In this document: positions 52,715 through 61,656 of the stretch, one piece after another
Numbering within the stretch: position 1 is the stretch's first letter
Layout of the letters: every line of letters begins with the position of its first letter
NCBI GenBank assembly: GCA_026414545.1
Contig: JAOAIU010000048.1
Location: 1-64,000, forward strand
Direction of reading: 5' to 3'
DNA: 64,000 nt
Source: Candidatus Saccharicenans sp.
GTDB lineage: Bacteria > Acidobacteriota > Aminicenantia > Aminicenantales > Saccharicenantaceae
Translations under genes and position numbers: made by a program
Notes under the pieces: model-generated
The model's input: the letters and a program-made list of their open reading frames with translations, nothing else
What the model was told of the DNA's origin: nothing
The model's database searches: none

Positions 52715-53929
52715 ATGAACAGCACGGGAAAAGCCGGGAAAAACCGCGAAAACCAGAGAGTCCGGGAGGGAATAGTTCTGAAGCCCGGACGGGAAAAATC
52801 CGTCCTCAGCCGGCATCACTGGATTTTCTCCGGGGCCATTCAGTCCTACCCGGAGAATTTCCTCAATGGAGGAATCTATCCCGTTTATTCTGCCGCCGGC
52901 CAGCTGCTCGGACATGGCTATTTCAACCAGAAATGCTCCCTGGCCGGAAGATTGTTGAGTTTTGGCGCGGAGGAGCCAGAGCTGGCCCTGAAAAGAAACC
53001 TGCAGCAGGCGGTTCAGCTCAGGCAACGTGTCTACCCACAGGGACAGGCGGTCAGGCTGGTCAACGGAGAGAGCGACCATCTGCCAGGATTAGTGGTGGA
53101 CCGTTATGGTCCTGGCCTGGTCATTCAGGTGTCAACGCTGGGCATGGAAAAAATCAAGGACCGGATTCTGGATTTGCTTAGAGACATTCTTAAACCGGCC
53201 TATATTTATGAAAAATCGCTGGTACCGTCGCGCCAGGAAGAAGGTTTATCTGAGTTTGAGGGCTTGCTCAACGGAAAACTGGAAGAACCGATAACAGTCG
53301 AAGAGCAGGGATTGAAATTCAATATCTATCTGACCGAATCTCAAAAAACCGGATTTTTTCTGGACCAGCGCGAGATGCGTCAGCTGGTGCGTACTCTGGC
53401 CGGGGGACTGGATGTCCTGGATGGCTTCTCCTACACGGGCGGCTTCGCCGTGGCTGCCTTAAAAGGGGGCGCCCGCCGGGTGGACCTGGTCGATTATTCA
53501 AAAAGGGCTCTGGAAACAGCCGGAGCCAACCTGCGCCTTAACGGCTTTTCGCAAGATTCTTTCAGGCTGGTCAACCAGGATATGTTCAGGTTCCTCGAGG
53601 AAAGAGGACACCTTGAATACGGTCTGGTTATTCTGGACCCACCGGCCTTTGCCCGCAAGAAAGCCGACGAAAAGCAGGCAGTTAAGGCCTACCGGCAACT
53701 AAACCGGCTGGCCATGGAGAGGATGGGACCTGGAAGTTTTCTGCTGACATTTTCCTGCTCCTATTACATGGATAGCCAGACCTTCCAGAAAACCATTTTC
53801 CAGGCTGCCCTGGAGGCTGGTCGGGAGGCCAGGATAATCCAGCGCCACCGCCAGGCCATGGACCATCCGGTGAGCATTTTTCACCCGGAGAGTGATTATT
53901 TGAAAGGTCTGCTGCTGTATCTCAGTTAA
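52715..53929 (+). CDS. Class I SAM-dependent rRNA methyltransferase, RlmI-like
   Basis: A 404-residue protein: an N-terminal PUA domain (about 18-95, VLKPGREKSVLSRHHWIFSGA), a middle region with VNGESDHLPGLVVDRYG, and a C-terminal Rossmann methyltransferase with YLTESQKTGFFLDQREM near 205, VLDGFSYTGGFAVAALKGG near 231 and the catalytic VILDPPAFARKK near 304 followed by FSCSYYM. This is the RlmI/RlmK layout, methylating C5 of a cytosine in 23S rRNA in E. coli. The target base here is not certain. GGAG five bases before the ATG supports the start. Confidence 0.9.
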   Translation: MNSTGKAGKNRENQRVREGIVLKPGREKSVLSRHHWIFSGAIQSYPENFLNGGIYPVYSAAGQLLGHGYFNQKCSLAGRLLSFGAEEPELALKRNLQQAVQLRQRVYPQGQAVRLVNGESDHLPGLVVDRYGPGLVIQVSTLGMEKIKDRILDLLRDILKPAYIYEKSLVPSRQEEGLSEFEGLLNGKLEEPITVEEQGLKFNIYLTESQKTGFFLDQREMRQLVRTLAGGLDVLDGFSYTGGFAVAALKGGARRVDLVDYSKRALETAGANLRLNGFSQDSFRLVNQDMFRFLEERGHLEYGLVILDPPAFARKKADEKQAVKAYRQLNRLAMERMGPGSFLLTFSCSYYMDSQTFQKTIFQAALEAGREARIIQRHRQAMDHPVSIFHPESDYLKGLLLYLS

Positions 53930-54271
53930 GAAAAGAAAGACACTCCTTACACCGGATTGGCCGCTTCATATTGATTTCATATTGATTAAGGGATTAACCG
54001 CCAGCAGATCTGGAACTTCGAAGCTTTCCTCCTCCTGAAGCTGCCACTGATATATGAACAGTCATTCATGTGTTAAGCCGGTTCGACCGGAAAGGTCGGG
54101 AAAACTGGTCCCGAGGCCAGCCGGGAATAAGAGCCATGTCTAACTGTTTCTGGAATTGTGGCCAGGAGCTGTCCCGGCCAGACTATCAACCGGACAGAAC
54201 CCCAGGTGGGTTCGCTGAGGCAATTTGCCCCGGCAGCTAAAATTAAATATAATTCTAACCAAGGAGGCACG
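53930..54271. other. 342-base gap with tandem repeat, alternative hairpins and a promoter
   Basis: No convincing coding frame. It holds a perfect 11-bp tandem duplication (53965-53975 and 53976-53986), an ATGAA/TTCAT inverted repeat (54054-54069), and two hairpins that compete for the same strand: TCGGGA 54096-54101 with TCCCGA 54109-54114, or TCCCG 54109-54113 with CGGGA 54122-54126. A promoter (TTGCCC 54225-54230, 17 bp, TATAAT 54248-54253) serves the next gene, with AAGGAGG at 54261-54267. Most of the hairpins lie upstream of this promoter, so they would need another transcript. Confidence 0.5.
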
Positions 54272-54739
54272 ATGGAAGCCCGGGAAATAATCAGAAGAAC
54301 TCACCGCATCGCCGCCCTGGTCGGCTTTTCGGTCCTGGGGGCGATGGCTCTTTATCTGGTGCTGGTGGAACTCATCAGGAGCAAAATGGCTCCTTTCCAC
54401 GGACTTTACCCCATAAATGACCCGCAGACTGTGAAAAACCTTCGTTACCTGTTCTACGGGCTGTCGGCCGCGAGCGTTATCCTGGCCCGCCTCCTGCAGT
54501 CCATCTTGTTAAGAAAAAAACCGGGGGACAGCCCGGAAGACTTGCTTAACAAACTTCACCGGACCTCCCTGGTCATGGTCATCATGAGCGAGCTGCCGGC
54601 CTTATTCGGGCTTATTCTATTTTTAATCCGGGGATTATACCGTGATTTCTATATCCTGCTTGTAATTTCGGTGGCTGTCCTCTTCATCTTCTTTCCCAGG
54701 CGCCGGGCCTGGGAAGAATGGCTGCTCAGTCAAACCTGA
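54272..54739 (+). CDS. Small integral membrane protein, unknown function
   Basis: A 155-residue protein with about four hydrophobic segments (residues about 15-35, 60-82, 100-120 and 125-142). Opening MEAREIIRRTHRIAALVGF, a loop HGLYPINDPQTVKN and a basic end (FFPRRRAWEEWL). I do not recognise the family. The start is well supported by AAGGAGG four bases upstream and a promoter just ahead. It lies before the M1 peptidase gene (gap 119 bases) and may be co-expressed with it. Confidence 0.7.
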   Translation: MEAREIIRRTHRIAALVGFSVLGAMALYLVLVELIRSKMAPFHGLYPINDPQTVKNLRYLFYGLSAASVILARLLQSILLRKKPGDSPEDLLNKLHRTSLVMVIMSELPALFGLILFLIRGLYRDFYILLVISVAVLFIFFPRRRAWEEWLLSQT

Positions 54740-54858
54740 GCCCCCGCCCGACAGGCAGGAGAAAGAACGGTTCCAGGGTGTTCGGGCAAAAAACGAATCC
54801 GCCAATTCTTGTTTTTCGTATATATAACCTGAATATTTTTTCTGGAAGTGAGGGCCGA

Positions 54859-56961
54859 ATGAACAAACCGAATTCAGCAAAAACCAGCCTGGCCTGGGGG
54901 CTGTGGCTGGTGCTGTGGCTGGCCAGCGGTCTTGCCGCCCCGGCCCAGGAACGCCCATTAAGCTATGACCTCAAGGTGGAATTGCTGCCGGAAAGCGCCA
55001 CCCTCCAGGGAAAGGAGACCATAATCTGGACTAACCGCAGTTCGGATTATATCCCCGATCTACAGTTCCACCTTTACTGGAATGCCTTCAAGAACGAACT
55101 TTCCACCATGGCCCGGGAGTCGGCCCGGGAAAGGACTATTTCCAGGTACCGGCCTAAAAAAGACGAGTGGGGCTGGATCAAGCTGGTTTCGTTCAGCACG
55201 GGTTCTGGCCTGGACCTGATGCCGGCAGCCACCTTTATCAGCCCTGATGAACCACATAATCCAGATGACCAGACTGTGCTGCGGGTGGAGTTGCCCGAGC
55301 CTCTGGCTCCGGGTCAGACCATCACTCTTAACCTGGAATTTCAGGCTAAGATACCGAGGAATGGTCTGAGGACTGGTTATTACCGCGACGGATTTTTCAT
55401 CGCTCAGTGGTTTCCCAAGCTGGGCGTTTACGAGGAGGGCCGGGGCTGGAACTGCCATGAATACCACCTGAACTCGGAATTCTACGCCAATTTTGCCGAT
55501 TACCGGGTCCAGATTACCGTGCCCGGCCGGATGGTGGTCGGAGCCAGCGGGGAAGAAGTGGCCAAAGTGGAAGATCCGGCCAGCGGCAAGACCACCTATA
55601 CCTACGTCCAGCAGAACATCCACGATTTTGCCTGGACGGCCTCGCCCAGGTTTGTCAAGCTGGAACGCTGGTTCAGGGGAGAGGAAGAAGTCAGACCAGA
55701 AGAATACCGGCAGATGGCTGACATCCTGGGGTTGAGCCCGGAAGAACTCAGGTTGCCCGAAGTCAGGATGATTCTGTTGATTGAAAAGCAACATCAGCAC
55801 CAGGCCGAAAGGCATTTCCGGGCGCTGCGGGCTGCTCTGAAATATTACGGCCTGTGGTACGGCCCTTATCCCTACCGAACAATAACTTTGGTCGACCCGC
55901 CCTATCGAACCGGCAGCGGTGGAATGGAATATCCAACTCTTTTTACTGCCGGTACCTCAGTCATTCTGGAAAAGGATGTGCTGTCGCCAGAGCAGGTCAT
56001 CATCCATGAATTCGGTCACGGTTACTGGTATGGAATGGTGGCCAACAACGAGTTCGAGGAGGCCTGGCTGGATGAAGGCATAAACACCTATTCCACCGGA
56101 AAAGTGACGGACCAGGCTTACGGACCGGGGCGCCTGCCTTTCCGTTTCAATGGTCTACCGCTCAGCTGGCTCCTCGGGTTGCCCGCAGTTTACGACTGGC
56201 AACTGGGTCGGATAGTTTCGGCCCCGGTGGCCGAGCTCGACCCGATAGTCACTGCCTCCTGGAAGTTTTATAATTCAATGAGCTATTCTCTTAATGTTTA
56301 CTACCGAGCGGCCACCTGTCTCCACACCCTGGAAAGACTGCTGGGAGAAAAAACCTGGGCCAGGATCATGCGAACCTATCACCTGAGATACCGCTTCCGT
56401 CATCCGAAGACTGAAGACTTCATCAAGGTGGTTAACGAGGTCTCCGGCCAGGACCTGACCTGGTTCTTTCAGGAATTCTTTTTCAGCGCCAAGAATTTTG
56501 ATTATGCCATCAGCTCGGTAGAAACCAGGCTAAAACCCGAAAAATACCGCGGCCTTTTCGATAACCTGCCAGGCAGGAATTCCTCCCGAAACCGGGCCGG
56601 GTCCGCAGAAAAATCTTCTTCCACGAAAGCAAAAATATACCAGACCGTGATTACCCTCCGCCGCTATGGCCAGGCCCATCCTGGACCGGGACACTACCTT
56701 AAGCTCCGGATTGACTTTGAGGACGGCAGCAGCGAGTGGCGCAACTGGGATGGCCAGGCCCGGTGGGTTCGCTTTTATTTTGAAAAGCCGGCCCGGGTCA
56801 AAACGGCCATCCTCGACCCGGAAACCATCTGGCTGGTGGACAGCAATTTAACCAACAACAGCTATTCCAGCAGGGGGCCGGGGGCCAAGCTTCTATCCAC
56901 CACCGGAAAACTGGTCTGGTTCCTGCAGCACCTGCTGTTGACTTTCTCCGGCTTGCTGTAA
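54859..56961 (+). CDS. M1 family metallopeptidase, exported
   Basis: A 700-residue gluzincin aminopeptidase-like protein. A signal peptide (about residues 10-30, ending LAAPAQE) leads into the N-terminal beta domain (YDLKVELLPESATLQGKE). The zinc site is complete: H383-E384-F-G-H387 with E406 in AWLDEGI, 19 residues after the second His. The substrate-side GGMEYPTLF near 350 replaces the usual GAMEN, as in the M1 subgroup of large periplasmic enzymes. The C-terminal end is hydrophobic (WFLQHLLLTFSGLL). I prefer the ATG at 54859, after GAGGG; the frame is open further back but overlaps the previous gene. Confidence 0.88.
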   Translation: MNKPNSAKTSLAWGLWLVLWLASGLAAPAQERPLSYDLKVELLPESATLQGKETIIWTNRSSDYIPDLQFHLYWNAFKNELSTMARESARERTISRYRPKKDEWGWIKLVSFSTGSGLDLMPAATFISPDEPHNPDDQTVLRVELPEPLAPGQTITLNLEFQAKIPRNGLRTGYYRDGFFIAQWFPKLGVYEEGRGWNCHEYHLNSEFYANFADYRVQITVPGRMVVGASGEEVAKVEDPASGKTTYTYVQQNIHDFAWTASPRFVKLERWFRGEEEVRPEEYRQMADILGLSPEELRLPEVRMILLIEKQHQHQAERHFRALRAALKYYGLWYGPYPYRTITLVDPPYRTGSGGMEYPTLFTAGTSVILEKDVLSPEQVIIHEFGHGYWYGMVANNEFEEAWLDEGINTYSTGKVTDQAYGPGRLPFRFNGLPLSWLLGLPAVYDWQLGRIVSAPVAELDPIVTASWKFYNSMSYSLNVYYRAATCLHTLERLLGEKTWARIMRTYHLRYRFRHPKTEDFIKVVNEVSGQDLTWFFQEFFFSAKNFDYAISSVETRLKPEKYRGLFDNLPGRNSSRNRAGSAEKSSSTKAKIYQTVITLRRYGQAHPGPGHYLKLRIDFEDGSSEWRNWDGQARWVRFYFEKPARVKTAILDPETIWLVDSNLTNNSYSSRGPGAKLLSTTGKLVWFLQHLLLTFSGLL

Positions 56962-56977
56962 CTTAGAGGAGATGACC

Positions 56978-57841
56978 ATGAGTTTGCGAACTTATTTCAC
57001 CCCCGGCTTCAACAGAGCCCTGTCCAGGTTCAGGCTGTCAGTTTATGTCTGGCTGACACTGCTGGCCCTGGCCCTGGTGGCCATAGCTCCCATCAATTCT
57101 CTCCTGAGAAACAGCTTCAGCCATTTTTATCTAACGGACAAACCCAGCATGCCCTTTGAGCTGCACCTGGCCGAGGTCTTCCTGGCTAACCAGGAAATTC
57201 TTGGCCCTTACACCGGTTTTCTGCTGACGCTGGTGTTGCTTTCTGTCCTCATTTTTGCCTTCCTCAGCGCCGGCCTGTTCGGCCGGATGCTCAGCCCGGA
57301 TCCGGTGGTGACCTTCAGAGAATTTCTGGCCGACGGAGCCCGCTACTTCTGGAAATTCATCCTTTCTCTGCTTCTCTTTCTGCCATTCCTGGTTATCCTT
57401 TTTATCCTCTTCCGACTGCTGATAGCCCCACTGAACCTGTGGTCAAGCCGGGCCCTGACTGAATGGCCGGTAATCATCGCTGCCAACCTGAGGATGTTGC
57501 TCCTGATTCTACTGTGGACCGCCTTCAAGTTGCTCCTGGACCTGGCCAGAATAATCATGGTCTCTGAGTCAAAGAGGGTAATCCCGGCTTACCTCTCTGC
57601 CCTTCGTTTCTTGAAGGGAAACTTTCTTGGGCTCTGGGGTCTGTATCTACTGCTTGGCCTGGCGGTTATAATCATCTCAGGCATATGGCTCCTGGTGCTT
57701 CGCCTTTTTCCTGCCGGCATGGTGCCGGGAGTTCTGGCCTTTATTATTCTGGGCCAGACTTATATAATCTTCAGGGTGCTGGCCCGGCAGGTTTTTATCG
57801 GAATAGAATATGCCTACTATCTCCGGCGGAAAGGTGCTTGA
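56978..57841 (+). CDS. Polytopic membrane protein, unknown function
   Basis: A 287-residue protein with about six hydrophobic segments (around residues 22-42, 72-100, 118-148, 165-190, 222-248 and 252-275). Composition is Leu/Ile/Phe-rich with few charges, and an Arg-rich amphipathic loop SESKRVIPAYLSALRFLKGNF. It resembles uncharacterised membrane proteins found beside M1 peptidases but I cannot name a family. The ATG at 56978 has AGAGGAG six bases upstream. It follows the M1 gene by 16 bases and precedes the beta-CASP gene by three, so one transcript is likely. Confidence 0.7.
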   Translation: MSLRTYFTPGFNRALSRFRLSVYVWLTLLALALVAIAPINSLLRNSFSHFYLTDKPSMPFELHLAEVFLANQEILGPYTGFLLTLVLLSVLIFAFLSAGLFGRMLSPDPVVTFREFLADGARYFWKFILSLLLFLPFLVILFILFRLLIAPLNLWSSRALTEWPVIIAANLRMLLLILLWTAFKLLLDLARIIMVSESKRVIPAYLSALRFLKGNFLGLWGLYLLLGLAVIIISGIWLLVLRLFPAGMVPGVLAFIILGQTYIIFRVLARQVFIGIEYAYYLRRKGA

Positions 57842-57844
57842 ACC

Positions 57845-59245
57845 ATGAAGGTCAAATTCCTGGGAGCCGCTTCTCAGGTCACCGGCTCCTGTTTTCTGCT
57901 TTCGGCTAACGGCCTGAACTTCCTGGTGGACTGTGGTCTTTACCAGGAACGCGACTTCCAGGCTCGAAACTGGGAACCTTTTCCCTTCCCACCGCAGAAA
58001 ATCGATTTCATCCTTCTAACCCATGCCCACCTCGACCACTGTGGGCTCATCCCCAAGATTGTCCGTGAAGGTTTCCGGGGACGGATTCTCTGCACTCCGC
58101 CCTCGGCCGAGATTCTGCCCATCGTCCTGCTAGACACGGCCAAGCTCCAGGAAGAAGATGCCCAGATCAAAAAGAAAAGGCATGAAAGAGAGGGGCGGCG
58201 CGGACCATACCCGGAAATCCCTCTTTACACCACGGACGACGTGGAAAAAGCCCTGCCGCTGGTGGAAGCGGTTGATTATCATCACAAGGTCAGCCTGGGT
58301 TCGGGAGTCCAGGCCACCTTCCGCGAAGCCGGACATATCCTGGGTTCGGCCATCATCGAGCTCACGGTTGAGAACGGCAGCGGGAGCCGGAGAATCCTTT
58401 TCAGCGGAGACCTGGGACAGTGGAATAAACCACTGGTTCGTGACCCGGAAACCTTCGAACAGGCCGACTACATATTCTTGGAATCAACCTACGGCGACCG
58501 AGAGCATGACCACCCGGAAAATGTCTCCGAACGGCTGGCCGAAAATGTTAACCAGGTCCTGGTCCGGGGCGGCAACCTGGTCATTCCTACTTTTGCCATC
58601 GAACGGGCCCAGGAACTGATGTTTCACCTCAGCCACCTGGTCAGGGAGAAAAAAATTCCCCAGCTACCGGTATTCCTGGACAGCCCGATGGCCATTTCGG
58701 TGACCAATGTTTTCAGCCATTACCTGAAATTCCTTGATGAGGAGTCCAGGTCTCTGTTCTCATCCGGAAAGAACCCCTTCGAATTCCCGGGACTGAAGCT
58801 GGTTCAGAGCTTTGAAGAGTCCAGGCTGATAGAGAAAACCCGCGGTTCGGCCGTTATCATGGCCGGTTCGGGCATGTGCACCGGAGGCCGCATCAAGCAG
58901 CACCTGGTCAATAATATCAGCCGGCCGGAATCAACCATCCTGTTTGTCGGTTACCAGGCCAGGGGAACCCTGGGTCGGCAGATACTGGAAGGACAGTCGC
59001 CGGTGAGGATTTATGGCCAGATGTACCAGGTCCGGGCCACCATCGACCAGATTCAGGGCTTCTCGGCCCACGCCGACCGGGCCCAGCTCTGGAAATGGCT
59101 TAGAGCCCTGAGCAGGCCACCTCGCACCATTTTCCTGATACACGGTGAAAAGGAGATTATCCAGCATTTTGCCGGAGAAATTACTGAACAAACTGGCTGG
59201 CCGGTGGAGATTCCCGGTTACCTGAGCGAATATCAGCTGGATTAA
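57845..59245 (+). CDS. Metallo-beta-lactamase/beta-CASP RNA nuclease
   Basis: A 466-residue protein of the CPSF73/YSH1-like bacterial group. Metal motif 2 HAHLDHCGLIPK near residue 60, motif 3 REAGHILGSAIIEL near 160, motif 4 LFSGDLGQWNKPL near 185, and the beta-CASP domain with FLESTYGDREHD near 212, FLDSPMAISVTN near 278, and FSAHADRAQL near 400, followed by the final His in FLIHGEKE. There is no KH domain. The family has endo- and 5'-exonuclease activity on RNA. The ATG follows the membrane gene by three bases. Confidence 0.9.
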   Translation: MKVKFLGAASQVTGSCFLLSANGLNFLVDCGLYQERDFQARNWEPFPFPPQKIDFILLTHAHLDHCGLIPKIVREGFRGRILCTPPSAEILPIVLLDTAKLQEEDAQIKKKRHEREGRRGPYPEIPLYTTDDVEKALPLVEAVDYHHKVSLGSGVQATFREAGHILGSAIIELTVENGSGSRRILFSGDLGQWNKPLVRDPETFEQADYIFLESTYGDREHDHPENVSERLAENVNQVLVRGGNLVIPTFAIERAQELMFHLSHLVREKKIPQLPVFLDSPMAISVTNVFSHYLKFLDEESRSLFSSGKNPFEFPGLKLVQSFEESRLIEKTRGSAVIMAGSGMCTGGRIKQHLVNNISRPESTILFVGYQARGTLGRQILEGQSPVRIYGQMYQVRATIDQIQGFSAHADRAQLWKWLRALSRPPRTIFLIHGEKEIIQHFAGEITEQTGWPVEIPGYLSEYQLD

Positions 59246-59483
59246 ACTCCTCAGAGGCCTGCGAGGCGGAAGAATTATCTTCCCGGGACTGGAACGTCCC
59301 GATGAGAAAGTCCTAAAAAACTCGGATTGTCTGGCAGCTATTCATCCCCCGGCCACTGGATAATCAAATAAAAGCCTTAATGAACCGCAGGCCCGGGTCT
59401 CGTCATTTCAAGGCCTGAATCGCTTGCCCTCCAGCATGATATTAAGACAGGTGAGGATCAGGAAAGCCGGGAGTTGAGTGGTC
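59246..59483. other. Convergent gap between the beta-CASP gene and mttB
   Basis: 238 bases with no convincing gene. One perfect 6-bp hairpin, CGGGAC (59284-59289) with GTCCCG (59296-59301), is present but not followed by a T-run, so it is not a standard terminator. Confidence 0.4.
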
Positions 59484-60965
59484 TCAGGTCTGAACTTCCG
59501 GAACCGCGGGCAGCTCTTTCAGGCCGCAGGAGGCGGCACAGGCTGTCATGATTTTCTTCAGCTCTCCGGATTTTTCCAAACAGAGCCCGGGCCTCTGGTA
59601 AAGGGATAACCTCCTGGTAATTTCCCGGCTAGCCCTCTGAAAAATATCCAGCCGACCCAGCGCTGTCCAGGTATCGTAGACATCGCGGTCCAGGACCGAG
59701 GAGAAATAATGCTCCTGCCGGTACCATTTCCTGGTGTGGGACAGAACCAGGAAATTGAAATCCGGGCCGAGCTCGGCAAATAGATGCCGGGCCAGCGGCT
59801 TTTCCCTGAGGGCTATCCCTCTGACCAGCCTCAAGCACTGGCCGCAGATGTCGTTGTCAATGACCAGCTTTTCCAGACTCTGGGTGCTCTCGAAATTCAG
59901 CATTCCAGCGCCAGAAACCACATTGATTCCAGCCAGGGCGGCCAGAGTAGCTCCCATGGCCGTTTCCAGCCCAGCCTGAGCGTCAACCAGCTTGGAATCG
60001 CTCAAGCCCATGTAAGCGTGAGTGGGCAGGTTGAGATGTTTAGCCACCTGGGCGAAGGCACAATCAATCATCATGGTTTCCGGGGCACCCATGGGAGTGG
60101 TGCCCTTCCTCATGTCAAACCCGGCTGGGGAACCGCCGAAAATGACTGGAGCCCCCGGCCTGGCCAGCTGGCAGATGACCAGCCCGCCGAAACTTTCGGC
60201 CAGCTGCTGGACCAGGGTACCAGCCAGAGTTACGGGAGAAGTGGCCCCGGTCAGGCCCATCGGTATCAGCTCCGAGGGTACCCCCATCCGGCTACAGTCA
60301 ACAAGACTCTGAGCAGTCAAACGGCTCCATTTAAGGGGAGGGGAGGGACAGGCATCAAATATGGCCAGGGGTTTTTCCGCCAGTCGTTTTTCATCTCCCC
60401 GCACCGCCACCAGCAGGTCCAGCATGGGCCTCAGGCTTTCCACTCTGAAAATTCCGGTGACGAAAGGCTTTCGGCAGAAGAGCAGTCCCAGGTAAAGCCG
60501 GTAGATGTCGGCAATTTCCTTGGGAACGTCGGTGCTGACCAGGGCGGTGCTCTGAAAGTCCAAATTTTCCAGTGTTTCAACCAGCCTGTAAAGTGTAACC
60601 AGGTCCGAAGTCCGGGCTTCCCTTTCTTTCTGAGTTTCCGAGTCCAGAATCTTGATGGCCGCAGAGCCCGGGTCATAGTGCACTTCATCCTGCCCCACCA
60701 GGTATTCCCGGCTGCCGTCCAGGTCAAAGAGCCTGATTTCTGAGGGGCAGGTCTTCAGGCTCTGTTCCACCAGGTCTCTTTTAATATAGACCCTGTACCT
60801 GGCCCGGTCTATTTTCTGGCCGGCATCCTCCAGGAGCTTCAGGGCTTCCTCATTTTCAACAAATAAGCCCGTTTCTTCCAGCAGTTCAAAGGCCTCGTCA
60901 ATAATCTGTTCAACCGCTTCCTGGCTCAAGAACCTGACCCGGGGCCTGAGCACCTCTTCAGCCAT
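59484..60965 (-). CDS. MttB superfamily methyltransferase, non-pyrrolysine
   Basis: A 493-residue TIM-barrel enzyme of the trimethylamine methyltransferase (MttB) superfamily. LSQEAVEQIIDEAFELLEETG opens the family fold; DPGSAAIKILD near 98, IPMGLTGATSPVTLAGTLVQ near 237, and HAYMGLSDSKLVDAQAGLET near 315 follow. The reading frame has no in-frame TAG, so it is not a pyrrolysine-type MttB. Members without pyrrolysine demethylate quaternary amines such as glycine betaine or carnitine. The donor here is not identifiable by eye. Strong GGAGGG site; it overlaps the corrinoid gene by 8 bases. Confidence 0.88.
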   Translation of the reverse strand: MAEEVLRPRVRFLSQEAVEQIIDEAFELLEETGLFVENEEALKLLEDAGQKIDRARYRVYIKRDLVEQSLKTCPSEIRLFDLDGSREYLVGQDEVHYDPGSAAIKILDSETQKEREARTSDLVTLYRLVETLENLDFQSTALVSTDVPKEIADIYRLYLGLLFCRKPFVTGIFRVESLRPMLDLLVAVRGDEKRLAEKPLAIFDACPSPPLKWSRLTAQSLVDCSRMGVPSELIPMGLTGATSPVTLAGTLVQQLAESFGGLVICQLARPGAPVIFGGSPAGFDMRKGTTPMGAPETMMIDCAFAQVAKHLNLPTHAYMGLSDSKLVDAQAGLETAMGATLAALAGINVVSGAGMLNFESTQSLEKLVIDNDICGQCLRLVRGIALREKPLARHLFAELGPDFNFLVLSHTRKWYRQEHYFSSVLDRDVYDTWTALGRLDIFQRASREITRRLSLYQRPGLCLEKSGELKKIMTACAASCGLKELPAVPEVQT

Positions 60966-61632
60966 GACTCCCTCCCCGGCCGGACATCAGACTCCGGGCC
61001 ACGGAGACCGCCTGAACGGCGCTTTCTCCATAACCGTCGGCCCCGATTTCCCGGGCAAACTTTTCGGTAACCGGGGCTCCGCCGACCATCACTTTAATTT
61101 TATCCCTCAGGCCCCGGCTGACCAGCAGGTCCACTACCTTCTTCTGGTTGAGCATGGTGGTGGTCAGCAGGGCCGATAGGGCAATAATATCCGCTCGCTC
61201 CCGCTCGGCCATGTCCACAAATTTATCAATCTTAACATCGGCCCCCAGGTCAATGACCTCAAAGCCGGAAGCCCGCAACATTGAGGCCACCAGGTTCTTG
61301 CCGATATCGTGAATATCGCCTTCAACCGTGCCGATGATCACCCGACCGGCCGACTTCAAACTCTGCCCGGCCGATTTCAGGGCTTCCTGCAGTACAGTCA
61401 TGGCCGCCTTCATGGCCTCAGCTCCGGCAATGAGCTCCGGCAGGAAATAATCGCCGGCTTCCCACAGACGGCCCACTTCCTCGATGGCCGGGACACAGGC
61501 CTTCTCGATGACCTGAAGCGCCTCCAGCCCAGAGGCCAGGGCTTTCCTGGCCAGGGGACCAGCTTCATCAACCTGGCCCTGAATTATCGATTGTTTTAAG
61601 GAATGAAGAAGGTTATTTAACTCTGGTTTCAT
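60958..61632 (-). CDS. Corrinoid (B12-binding) methyl carrier protein, MtbC/MttC type
   Basis: A 224-residue two-domain carrier. The N-terminal helical cap (about 1-90, GDYFLPELIAGAEAMKAAM) is followed by the cobalamin-binding Rossmann domain: GDIHDIGKNL with H108 as lower axial cobalt ligand, SALLTTTMLNQK near 145 and VGGAPVTEKFAREIGADGYG near 182. It shuttles methyl groups on cobalt between MttB and a second methyltransferase. I chose the ATG at 61632, with GGAGG eight bases upstream, rather than one six codons earlier. Confidence 0.94.
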   Translation of the reverse strand: MKPELNNLLHSLKQSIIQGQVDEAGPLARKALASGLEALQVIEKACVPAIEEVGRLWEAGDYFLPELIAGAEAMKAAMTVLQEALKSAGQSLKSAGRVIIGTVEGDIHDIGKNLVASMLRASGFEVIDLGADVKIDKFVDMAERERADIIALSALLTTTMLNQKKVVDLLVSRGLRDKIKVMVGGAPVTEKFAREIGADGYGESAVQAVSVARSLMSGRGGSHG

Positions 61633-61656
61633 CCAGGATTCCTCCGCCAATCTCGT

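Noticed and set aside
54158-54271. Upstream in-frame start for the small membrane protein
   Set aside because: The AAGGAGG site and promoter both place the start at 54272; the extra codons cover the promoter.
59284-59301. Terminator after the beta-CASP gene
   Set aside because: The hairpin is perfect but has no T-run on either side.
59484-60965. Pyrrolysine-type MttB
   Set aside because: The frame is complete without an in-frame TAG, and no pyl genes are visible.
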